Assembly: GCF_932526225.1 (NCBI RefSeq)
Contig: NC_064043.1
Coordinates: 8,423,501 to 8,487,500 of the forward strand
From: Nematostella vectensis
Taxonomy: Eukaryota; Cnidaria; Anthozoa; Actiniaria; Edwardsiidae
Length of the DNA: 64,000 bases
Direction: 5' to 3'
The position numbers and the translations under genes were made by a program. The notes under the pieces were generated by a model. The model did not search any database. It saw only the letters and a list, made by a program, of their open reading frames with translations, and had not been told where the DNA came from. Positions 49,845-60,105 of the stretch are shown piece by piece (positions within the stretch are counted from its first letter, which is position 1; every line of letters starts with the position of its first letter).

Positions 49845-52800
49845 ATGCATGATGAGGGCGCTACTAGCTCCACCACAATATTCGCAAATGTTTTCATCTC
49901 GTTTATTGGCGCTGGAATATTGGGGATGCCCTTCGCCTTCAAGGAGGTATACATTTCCATCTAACGCAATGACCATCTTTTTGACTTCCACAAATTACTT
50001 TTTACCATCAAACGCCCCTAACTATTAATTGTTTGTATTTTTAGGCGGGGATCGTGGAAGGAAGTATTATTATGGGCCTGGTGGGACTTTTTAGGTAAGT
50101 TCTTTCCTGATCAACAGTTCGACTTCAACTTGTTTTACAATCTTTTACGGTTTAGCACTACAACACAGTTGCTCACTTGTTAAAACCAAACACGGTTGTG
50201 ACGAGTCATTGATCATTTTATTCATTAGCTTAAAAAAGGATTTATAACCTAGGATATGCTATTTTCAATCCCTTTCAAGCTTCGCTTGATATTACAATAT
50301 TATTTATTTTATACAGAGCTATGAGTTCAAGGACAGGCCGGTACCCTTTCTAATTTGTAGACAAACAATCGAGAAATGTTTGCCAATGGCACAGCTAATT
50401 TCGGCTTATAGCACTGATTCGGAGAGCCAGAAGACGCTTTGAAATAACATAAATCAAGTAAAAATAATCTACAATAATATAATTCACAATATTTAACACA
50501 GGTGCTAAAACGCTAAATACAACTCCTCCTATCCTAACCAAACCGTTAGCAAATAATATAATGGAAATTAAACCCATCCGCGGGTTTTCAAAATTATTGA
50601 GGATCCAACGTACTTTGCGGGCGCTCCAAAGGTTACCTTTGGGAGCTCCCACAACGTACGCTGGATCCTCGAGCATGATCAGAAAATACTCCTGCCATAG
50701 ATTTCTAAGTAGCTAAAATTCTTCATTTACAATAAGCCAGTGTATAGGGTGGTGAGAAGACCAACATGTCATGTCATACCTACCGGGTATCATGTATGAC
50801 GAGAAGCAATGTAGTAAATTAAAGCTGTGTTAAAGAAGTTGACGGTACAATATTTATTAGTTTACATCGACTTCTCCAATAAAAAACAAATTAAAATAAT
50901 ATGAAATTAAATCCAAAATTTCATGTTGCTAGGGCACCCAAAACATCTATGATGTATTTCTGCCTAAAGGATTTATGCTAATAAATATTTTTATATGGTG
51001 CTATTTCAATCACTATTGTTTTAAGCAGATGCAAAATTAATATTTCTATGTGTAGGGTAAGCTGAGTGAGTGTCACATACCTGTCAACCCCAGAAAATCT
51101 CCATGCTTGAGAATTTTTTAGGGGAGGGGTGGGGTAAATGTTGATTTTCTATAGAAAACATTTTCAGAAGCATAAACATCGCTAAAAAGCGGGAGATCTG
51201 GTGCTCAACGCGGGAGAGCGGGAGTGGGGTTCCATAATCTTGAGACTCCCGCCTAATGCAGGAGAGTTGACAGGTATGGCGTCATGTAAGCCTTTTTTAG
51301 GTTGAAGCCATTTGCTAACATTTGATGAACATACAGTAGCATGCCTCACAAATATTGTATGGGTTTGAAAACAGACATACTCTTAGTCACAGTAAAATAT
51401 GTGGAGTGATTTGAATTTAGGTGTTGAATTTTAGAGCTTCTCAGTGCTGTTGTATACATACTTCTCTGCCCTAACCCCTGTGTACTTTATGTCTTAGTGT
51501 AAAAGCTATGTTGCTTGTGATTGACTGCAAGAAGAAGCTTTTGACCAAGAATGTATGTCCACATACAAATGATTCAAAATCAAGCAAGAATGAGTTAGTA
51601 TACATGCCTGAAGAGAAGGAGGCACTTACAATAAATGATGGCAAAACACTGGATGAAATACTGGTATGAAAATATTTGGGCTGTAGTAAGTCTGTTAGTA
51701 AGTCTCTAGTGTTGTATTCTGAAGCGTTCAAACTCTTTGGCAAAGAGTTAGAACACTTTGTAAAAGAGTTCAAACTCTTTGCCAGAGAGTTAGAACGCTT
51801 TGTAAAAGAGGTCCAGCTCTTTGGCAAAGAGTTCAAACTCTTTGACAAAGCGTTCACCTAGCGTTGTTCTTAGCAGATTTAGGCGAAAAGCGTTAGGTAC
51901 ATTTTCGCCTGCTGGGTCACATATGTATAGTGTTGATATGGCTAAGAAATTAAGTTGCGTGTGTCAGGTTTGCTAGTATCACAGTTGTTGAAGAGCCTTC
52001 TTCAGTCGTCACTTTTCTCCCTTGACTTTAAAATCTTGTGGCACAATCTTTTTTTCTTCATGTTTCTTTATTTACCTTTTTAAGATCTTTTCTCTATTCC
52101 ATGCATATTCCCTTAGGGATTTTTCTCACTTCTTTTCGTCTTGCTGAGAAAATCTTGTTGCGTCCTCCATGATTACTATACAAATGCAAAATCGACAAAA
52201 GCAGGGTAGTGGTCAAATTTTAAGCCTGCTAGCAGCCTCGCAGTGAGCCTGTCATTGAAGCACGCTAGCGGGCATTAAGCGCTAGCGTGCATGTAGCTGG
52301 CGTCTGTCAAGGTACGCTAGCAGGTATTTAGAGGGCATACAGTATCTTTAGAGGCATTTTAGCCAGCAAGTTGATTGCCTGCATTTGAAAAGGACGCTAC
52401 AGTATATAGTTTCTCAAGAGAAGACACTGCCAGGCATGTAACGGGAGTTATCGGGTAATGACAGTCGTTTTGGTGAAATCATAATTGTGAGAGGGACAAA
52501 TGATAAGGCCTTGCTTAATCAGTTATTACCAGAAATCAAGTCCATAAAACATCTCTTTCAATCTAATGGAATGAGGTTGTCTAACAACCTTAGCATATTG
52601 TTTTTCAATTAAAAGAATTGAAAGCATGATTATTTTAGAATTTTGGGCATAAATTGGTGCATTTGCAAGTTAGAAACAACATCATGCACATAGATAATTC
52701 TGTGCCCAGAATATCTTTGTTAGTTAGATTCACAACATAAAAATTGCATTGTTTGACGCCATGATGAATTGCCTCCCCTAAAATTGTCCCAGCATGCTAT

Positions 52801-55800
52801 GCGCTTATTGACTCGATTAAATCCCTAGTGCAATGTAAGGGCTGTGATAGAGAAATCTCCTATTAATTTGTTTCATCGCTGTTCAACCCCGATCCCCCTC
52901 CCTTTGATGGATATCAAGTTCCAGGGTGGGAAATATTAAAGAGGTTAAATGTTGTGGATAATCTGTCAACTTCACACCCATGCAATTTGTAGTCCATTCT
53001 GTCCATTCTGTCCATTTGGGCATCCCAAATGTTTCACCAAATTTTACTAGGGCCTCAATTACTGTAATATGACCTTTTTTCATCCTTTATACCATCTTGA
53101 CAATCTATATAATTTATTCTATTGTAGCACACAGAACAAGAACTGGATTATGGAGATCTAGGTATGTAGTTACAGTTATGTAAGGGCTATTCAAAGATCT
53201 ATTTTAGAGGGGTTAATTTTGGGAAGTAAAGTAAATTTGTTTTGTCAAAATGTTTTTTGGTTGCTTTCCATAAACATTTTAAGGAGTGTGTTACCTTCCC
53301 TCCTGCTGTCCTTCGATGACAATGAATTTTGAAATCCAACAGGATCAAATCTGGGAGAATAAATGTACCGTGGGGGGACTTTGGGCATGGTTAACAGAAA
53401 TTCTTACCCCTAAGAGATAGCAAATTGGGTGTGGTCGAAGGAATTTTTAACCCTAAGAGATGGCAGAATCTGAAAAAATATGTTAAATACCACCTCAAAT
53501 ACATTTTATAGTTTTTCTGTTGATTCCATTTCAAGGTTATTATGCCCTTGGCTCTAAAGGAAAGGCAGTTGTTGACGCCAGTATTGTCATTTCACAGACA
53601 GGTAATAATACTCAATTTTATTGAACTTAAGTTTGCACACACATTACTGAAAAACAATTAGCAAAACCAATGTAGCAAAAACATGGTTCCCGGTTTGTAA
53701 GAACACAGACAACCCCACAAAATCTCAAGGCTTGAGAATTTTTTTTGGGGGAGGGATTGGGTTTACCCACACTAGAGGTTTGCAATCACGTGAGTGTGGC
53801 AATCACGTGACTGTGGCAATCATGTGACTGTGGCAATCATGTGACTGTGGGAATCATGTGACTGTGGGAATCATGTGACTGTGGCAATCATGTGACTGTG
53901 GGAATCATGTGACTGTGGCAATCATGTGACTGTGGCAATCATGTGACTGTGGGAATGATACCAATATCTTGCCAGCGATTTGCTGCACATCAACCAAATA
54001 TGGGTGAAGTAATCAGTCAAGTAATTGGGTCAAGTTATTAACTTGCCCATCTACGGTGGTTATACATTACTTGACCAAAGTTTGGTTGAGGTGCAGCAAA
54101 TAGCTGGCAAGATATTGGTATTATTCTCACAGTCTCACATGATTGCTTAGTAATAACCAGCAATCTGTGTATTCAATATTTGAACATGTCATGTGAGCCG
54201 TAGAAATTGAATGAAATAGAGAAAGCAAAAAAAAAAAACAGTAAAATCACCCGACTTGCATTTTGTACCCAAGCTGCATCCAACCAACAACCTGAATTTT
54301 TTACCCTCCGTAAAAATCTCTAAAGACCCGGAGATTTGGTGCTCCGCTCAGGAGAGCGGGAGAAGTGGTCCAAAATCGTGAGATACAGTTTGCTTATAAA
54401 TAGCACTACATAAGTCAAAGCAAGCATTAGCTGCCTGTCACAAAATTGTAAGCAAAACCTCTACTATTGTCACTAATTTGCTCTTTTTTTTTAGGATTTT
54501 CCTGTGCTTACCTAATCTTTATATCAGAGAATATTGCCACTATGACTGAATCTTTTACGAAGTGAGTACAATATATCATTAACAATTTTCATAGACCATC
54601 AGTCAATGCAGGCATTTACACAATGGGTTGTGCATGAACCCCGGTTGGCAGCCATATAGTGGGTCATTTCTTTTTTAATGCTGGTAAATGTTTTAAAAAA
54701 TTAGTTCAAATTGAAACCCATTTAAATTTTTTCAGGTACAAAGTGCTCATCATGCTTCTTCCACCATTATCACTTCTTGTGAACTTCAGACACCTTAAAC
54801 GACTGGCAATATTCAGGTCAGTGTACTTCTACTTCTTTTTGATGAAGTAGGCATTGCAAAAACACAATAAAGTTAAACTTAGAAAATAACTATTCACTTA
54901 TTCTTTTTTTTACTTGTAAATAAATGCCCAAGAGTTGTACTGTATTGTAATGTTATTTCCTTTTTTTTTTCAGCTTGTTTGCTGACTTTGCCAATGTGTT
55001 TGCATACTGTGTTGTATTTTGGTTTGACTTCAAACATTTTGACAATATTGGGTAGGTTTTGTTTCCTTGATTGTGCCATATTTTGTCTGATGCTTAACAA
55101 CACAGTTTGTGTTGAGATTTTGCTTATATTTCATGGCTTATGTATTCATACAGGTCTAAACGCAAAGTTATAAACTTTAGTGGTCTTCCATTTTTTCTTG
55201 GAATAGCCATCTATTGCTATGAGGTAAGGATATCATATGCAAGAGGTTATTTTTTAAAGTAAAGATGGCTTTTGGATAGTCAAGGCATGGTGTGTGCATC
55301 CTCTGCCCCAACCATTTGTCATACATGCTATTTATTATTTTTATTATCAAGACATTATAACATAAATCCTTCTTAGGGTGCAGGTATGATTCTTGCTTTG
55401 GAAGCATCATGTGCAAAGTCTGCTAGAAGCAAATTTCGTAGGTATGGCTAGTTTGATTTCTGGTTATCATTTTTTTAAAATTTTTCGTTACTGACACATA
55501 CTATGTTTTGTTTCACCAGTATATTCAAGCTGACATTGTTTTTAGTAACAATGCTTTATATTCTATTTGGCGTCTGCGGATATTTGGTGAGCAAGTGATT
55601 ATATGGATTTTTTTGTTAATTTAAATTAATATTGTTTATGTTCTTTTCTTTTCAGTCCTTTGGCCCAGATACAGACAACATTATCACCTTGAACTTACCA
55701 CCAGGTAATAATGTTAAATAATTCTATGATACTAAGTTGTAAGACTGATTGTTAATAATTATAATAATAAATAATTCTAAAACAAAATTTTGATGAGAGA

Positions 55801-57504
55801 CAGCTAGTTTAACCTAATTTTTAAAGGTAATTGATGTGTTTTTTTGTGATTTCCTTTCAGGGATATTTCCTCTACTAGTCAAGAGCTGTTTGTGTTTCTC
55901 CTTATTTTTCACATATCCAGGTATGTCTGCACATAAAACAGAGTTACAGCTGACAAACTTTACAAAAATTAGGAGTGCCTGTTAATATATGTAGCCTCTA
56001 GTAAAACCGTAGATCAATCTTACTTTGTTGTTTTAACCCTTAACATGTGTAACTTAACTTTTTCCCTAGTCATGATGTTCCCTGTAGTGGCTATTCTAGA
56101 AAAGAAACTGTTCTCAGATGAAGGGAAAAGTCATTACTATTATGGAGTAAGTACAGTATAAGATTGACCTGTACAAAAATCCATTTTAATCATGTATTCC
56201 TCTTTTTGCATGGCTAGTGCTACTTATTTTTTTAAAGGAAAACAGTTTGACTTGGCCTAACTAGAGCATATTGCACAAGTCATTTGGTTGGCATCAAGCA
56301 ATCAACATTTTCATTAAGCAATCAACGTTTTTGTTTGTTTTTGCCAGAGGGATATTTTCCAGTTTCAGATAATTCTTGTGGGATTCATTGTGGTCACTAA
56401 GCAATAAAATAAAAACCTTCATCTTTTTTTAAAGATTGTTTTTCTTTTTCAGACCTTCCTGCGAGGGTTAATGGTAATTATTACTGGGATTGTGGTTCTC
56501 GGCATTCCTGACTTTTCCATGCTCATGGCCTTGGTTGGGTCCAGCTGTTGTACTCTACTTGCATTCATACTACCTGCCTTGTTCCATCTCCAGATTTTTA
56601 AAGGGTAAGTCATCTATCAATGCCTCCATTTTGCGACCCTGCAACTGATAAGAATTGAAGAATTAATTTCTAACATCTTCCAGCGTTTTGTTTTGCCATA
56701 AAGGGAGAATATGATAATGTATTCTAGCATTGGCAAAGTTTGAGCTGGGTTTGGGTTGGTTTGGTAGAGGAGCATTTTTGTAGGGCTGGGGTTGAATTAT
56801 TGATTTCTTTTTCTTTTGGAGATTGTAGAAAACGTTGTTGGAAATTACCTACATTGTGTTAGAATGAACATTGTACGATAAACATGGAGCCCACATATAT
56901 TGAAAATGCATCTTGTCAACTCACTGTGATATGCAGTCACGTAGTTGTTAAGTTGGCCCTTGGGAAGGTTTAATGTTCGGCCTTGTTAGATGCCCCAGCC
57001 CCCTGTCATGTTTATAGCCGAGTATTCCCCTGGGGCTTACACATGTACTGGGCTGTCCCTCTATCATACTTTAGCCAATGACATTTGAGTGATGAATTAA
57101 TATGTCATGTAGTCATGCATTTTTCGTTTGACAATTTTCTATTGTTTTTATAGGGAGTTATCAATTTGTGCGAAGTTGTTGGATTTCATTCTGATTTTGC
57201 TAGGTGTTGTTGGGTGAGTTTCAAATTTTTTTCTTTGACACAAGATAATACCCAGTTTCTTGAGCTCTTTTTGAGCGCTGTCCCTTAATTGTGGCGTACC
57301 TTGCATGGCATGATTATGTGGTTCTCACTCATCAATAACATCTATATTTGTTTATTAGTACCCATACCTTGTAATAGTTCAAAACATGTGTTCCATCTAT
57401 TGCATGTCTGTGAGTAATAATCCAAGTTTTGGTTTCACAGTACTGTAATAGGCATGCGTGACGTCATCTCCCGAATGATGTCGCCAAGTGAGACAGAAGA
57501 ATGA
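49845..57504 (+). CDS. AVT3/SLC36-like amino acid transporter (AAAP family)
   Basis: Seventeen exons join in phase: 49845-49946, 50045-50094, 51498-51663, 53128-53161, 53536-53601, 54495-54561, 54736-54816, 54974-55051, 55154-55223, 55378-55442, 55520-55586, 55656-55704, 55861-55920, 56070-56146, 56453-56604, 57154-57213, 57441-57504 (435 residues). The AAAP family comprises proton-coupled or vesicular amino acid carriers with about 11 helices. Seen: TM1 signature FANVFISFIGAGILGMPFAF, TM2 AGIVEGSIIMGLVG, a hydrophilic loop at about 55-110, DASIVISQTGFSCAYLIFI, FSGLPFFLGIAIYCYEGAGM, FPLLVKSCLCFSLFFTYPVM and LVGSSCCTLLAFILPALFHL. The arrangement is closest to the plant/fungal AVT3 and animal SLC36 branch, probably lysosomal or vesicular; substrate unknown. 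The first ATG after an in-frame stop is used. Its last coding segment is repeated in the 3' UTR. Confidence 0.92.
50600..50677. repeat. Near-perfect 78-bp palindrome in transporter intron 2
   Basis: GAGGATCCAACGTACTTTGC, then GGGCGCTCCAAAGGT, pairs with ACCTTTGGGAGCTCCCACAA, then CGTACGCTGGATCCTC, with practically no loop and a few mismatches. It could extrude a cruciform or be the remnant of a foldback element. Confidence 0.85.
51076..51279. mobile_element. MITE-like foldback element with CTGTCAAC ends
   Basis: The left end CATACCTGTCAACCCC is inverted at the right end as GTTGACAGGTATGG. The interior has AAAATCTCCATGCTTGAGAA and GGGAGATCTGGTGCTC. A relative of the same interior lies split at 53707-53770 and 54310-54390; another with the same kind of ends is at 10141-10341. 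Confidence 0.7.
51726..51853. repeat. 21-bp tandem repeat in transporter intron 3
   Basis: About six units alternating GTTCAAACTCTTTGGCAAAG-type and GTTAGAACACTTTGTAAAAG-type 21-mers, so a 42-bp higher-order period. Each unit contains a partial palindrome (AACTCTTTGGCAAAGAGTT). Multiples of 3 keep both strands open; no gene is implied. Confidence 0.9.
53707..54390. mobile_element. CTGTCAAC-family element interrupted by a second foldback element
   Basis: The outer parts (53707-53770, ACAAAATCTCAAGGCTTGAG; 54310-54390, CCGGAGATTTGGTGCTCCGC) match the interior of 51076-51279 in the same order. Between them lies an unrelated inverted-repeat element (about 53783-54145), so the outer one is older. 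Confidence 0.6.
53783..54146. mobile_element. Foldback element whose left end is amplified as a 17-bp array
   Basis: The inner arms pair: ATACCAATATCTTGCCAGCG at 53957 and onward with CTGGCAAGATATTGGTATTA at 54100-54125, each extended by the GCAGCAAAT/ATTTGCTGC and TTGGTTGA words. Outside them the right end has one CTGTG...AATCATGTGAG-type terminus (inverted as CACAGTCTCACATGATTGC). The left end has about ten 17-bp units GTGGCAATCATGTGACT of the same terminus (53783-53950). Confidence 0.8.
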
Positions 57505-57690
57505 CCTCATCTTCCAGATGATGAGGTCCTACGAAGAGTGGAAGAACTGTCTTGGAGGTCAAATGACGTCACCTTTCAGGTGATGTCATCAAGTGCTACA
57601 GAAGATTGACAGATAACAATTGCTAGAAGAGTTTGAATGATACATGCATGATGTCATCTTCTGGATCATCAAGTCAATCATCAAGGGAAA
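57459..57690 (+). repeat. ~51-bp degenerate repeats of the transporter's last coding segment
   Basis: GTGACGTCATCTCCCGAATG through CAGAAGAATGAC (the last coding codons plus stop, 57459-57505) recurs as AATGACGTCACCTTTCAGGT through CAGAAGATTGAC at 57560-57609. Weaker copies occur at 57502-57550 and 57640-57690 (CATGATGTCATCTTCTGGAT). The copies after 57504 are in the 3' UTR. Confidence 0.75.
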
Positions 57691-57879
57691 AACTATCAAT
57701 TTGTAACTATAAAATGTACAGAAATACATTACATGAAATGGTTTCAGGAACCTGTGCTGCTGAACTCTACACTAATACAGAGCTCTGGACAAGTCCAATT
57801 TTAACCTGTCTCTTAGGACGCAAGGATATTTACTCTCACCACCCCACAAAAAACTACTACCAACACACCTAAGGACATT

Positions 57880-58640
57880 GCAAAAAATAATGGGATATAT
57901 AATAAAGCTCATTGAAATATATTTCAGAAAATTATTTTGGGAAACAATCAGTATATTTTATATTGGGCTGTGATAACAACTTTTGTATAAAAAAAAATCT
58001 TATGTTAAAGATTTTGTAAAGGAAGGAAATGGGTTGCCTCGGGAACATACATTTTCACGGGGGTCTTAAAATCATTAATGATAAATGGGGTATATACTAA
58101 ATCATTAATGGAAAATAATAAAGCACATTGTAATATATTTCAGAAAACTATATTGGGAAAAAAGCAGTATATTTTATATTGGGTTGTGATAACAACTTTT
58201 GTATCAAATAGTTTAAGCATATTTAACCGGATATACAGTTTTCTAACATATGGCCCTCGGTTGGTAAGCACTGTCACTGGGGGTGGTCACTGCCAGAGGG
58301 TTTATTGCGTCCCCAGTGGTTCTTTTACGTCCCTTCGGTTCAGGTTAGTGTAGTGCAGCTGGAAGAGACGGGACCTCCGGTTTAGTGTCCTTATCCGAGA
58401 AGACTGGAAACACGGGAGAATAACTTCAACTCACTTGTGGCACAAATTCGAATCAAGGCAGGAACCCGAAAAAATCCTCAGTTTGAGCCAGGATTCGAAC
58501 CTGGGCCACAGCGGTGAGAGGCCGACACGCTAACACAGTAGGCCACCCGTGCTTCCACTAAATGTTATGTTAAGGATTTTGTAAAGGAAGGAAATGGGTT
58601 GCATCGGAAACATACATTCACAGGGGGGGGGGGGTCTAAA
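57880..58640 (+). repeat. Diverged ~225-bp duplications around the transporter 3' end, with SINE inserted
   Basis: AATATATTTCAGAAAA through GTGATAACAACTTTTGTAT occurs at about 57915-57990 and 58130-58205. TTTTGTAAAGGAAGGAAATG through ACATACATT occurs at 58010-58055 and again at 58570-58617. The SINE at 58250-58556 sits between duplicated blocks, so the order was duplication and then insertion. Confidence 0.75.
58250..58556 (-). mobile_element. tRNA-Glu-derived SINE
   Basis: The minus-strand head (58556-58480) reads GCACGGGTGGCCTACTGTGT, then CTCTCACCGC and a perfect B box GGTTCGAATCC. The arrangement, including the CTC anticodon position inside CTCTCACCGC, follows tRNA-Glu, but the acceptor stem does not pair and the A box is altered. 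A conserved-looking body follows (ATTCGAATTTGTGCC, GGATAAGGACACTAAACCGG). The far end has no clean tail. It is a mobile element, not a functional tRNA gene. Confidence 0.8.
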
Positions 58641-60105
58641 AATAGTTAATGACATGTAAAACATAATGGAATTAAAGAGGGATGTATTTGTTAAAGTTGA
58701 CATTTCTTGAAAGTAGTAGAGAGATATGTGGTCCTTCTTTCACGAGTTATGATCACTCCTGGGAAGGGGGGTGAGGGTGGGCAAGCCTTTCAAGTGTTTT
58801 TTTATTGTCAGTCATATACAGTCAATTTCACTAACGTTGTGCAATGCACTAAAGTTTACTTACTAATTAAATTCTAGGTGGTTCCCACATTTGGGGTGAT
58901 CATCAGCCAAATGAATAGCGATTTGGGTATGGTTAGCAGCAGTTTTTACACCTAAGAGATATCACGCGTGGTCAAAGCAATTTCTTATCTAAGATATAGC
59001 ACTACCGTTAGTTACAGATAATAAAGCCTGAAATATTAAGCGCTCAGTTGACTTATGAAAAATACGTTGATAGCGTTTCGGACCAATAGCGTAAGGGATA
59101 GCAGAATCAAATGTTTGAACACCCCCTAAGGGATAGGATGGTTAGATCTTTATACCTTCTATCCCTGTCTACTTTTATGGAGTCTTTGCACAATGATGTA
59201 TACAAAGATAGAATAACACATGCCATGTTCAGTGGCAACATTATATAAATATGTTGATGCAGCTTGCTAAATGACACTGACATTCCTCATTCAAGCATAG
59301 CCGTAGCAAGCCTCGAATTATTATTAAGAAACCAATGGGGGGCACAGCCAAGCCCCTACAGGTCATTTTCTTATAATTTTTGAAAATATTCGGGGGCACA
59401 TGCCCCAAGTGCCCCACCCCCTGCTAAGGACCTGTTCAAGGGAATCTCAACTTAAGAAAAAAATTATATATACAGAGTAATTATGTTTCGCCTCTAGCGT
59501 GGATACAACAAAAAGGATGATTCTTTGTCCCGTTTTTGTTCCTTCTAATAGTTCCATTAGAGTAACATGCTCAGAAAGGCGTAATGACACCAGCGCACTA
59601 ACACTAGGCAGTCACTGCACTAGTTTTAATTTTAGTTTATCCTCTTCAGTGGAACCTTTAAATTTCTAAACCATTTGCCAGTGAATTTGGCTAGCCAAAA
59701 TGTGCACGGAAGGGCAGGGAGAGTATTTCGCTTAGTGTAGGATAATGGAGGATAGCCTGTTCTCATTTGGGGTTATTTTTCAAATTTATTGTGTCAGGCC
59801 TTAGGGTAGATGAAAGTGTAGATGAAAGGATGTGGTATCAACACACAGATAGAGCCCACTCCTTATTATCTCTCTACAAATACACAAAGATCACATGCTG
59901 GTTTGCTTGATGTAGTTTATTGAGCTCTGAGCTAGATTTGACTAGAGAGACTAGACCATGCGAAAGATAAAAATAATGTACAATAGAGAGTGATTGGTCT
60001 TGAGAAAAAAATTAATAACTATTCTAATTACTACATTCTTGTTCGTTTGGGCTGGTTTTCTCTATGTCCTATTTGGTAGTCTTGGTGTTGCAGCAAGAAA
60101 CGATA
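58641..60105. other. Convergent intergenic region
   Basis: Between the transporter and PPID 3' ends. It holds an inverted copy of the GCCGTAGC/GGGGCTTGGCTG dispersed element at about 59298-59430 (listed separately). No gene is seen. The short frame at 59994-60176 is antisense to the last PPID exon. Confidence 0.5.
59298..59440 (-). mobile_element. Inverted copy of the GCCGTAGC dispersed element
   Basis: Starts AGCCGTAGCAAGCC, then GGCACAGCCAAGCCCCTACA, GGTCATTTTCTTATAATTTT and ATATTCGGGGGCACATGCCC. This is the reverse complement of the 3134-3298 element, in the same order. Confidence 0.65.

Noticed and set aside
58480-58556. Functional tRNA-Glu gene
   Set aside because: The B box is intact, but the acceptor stem does not pair and an unrelated SINE body follows.
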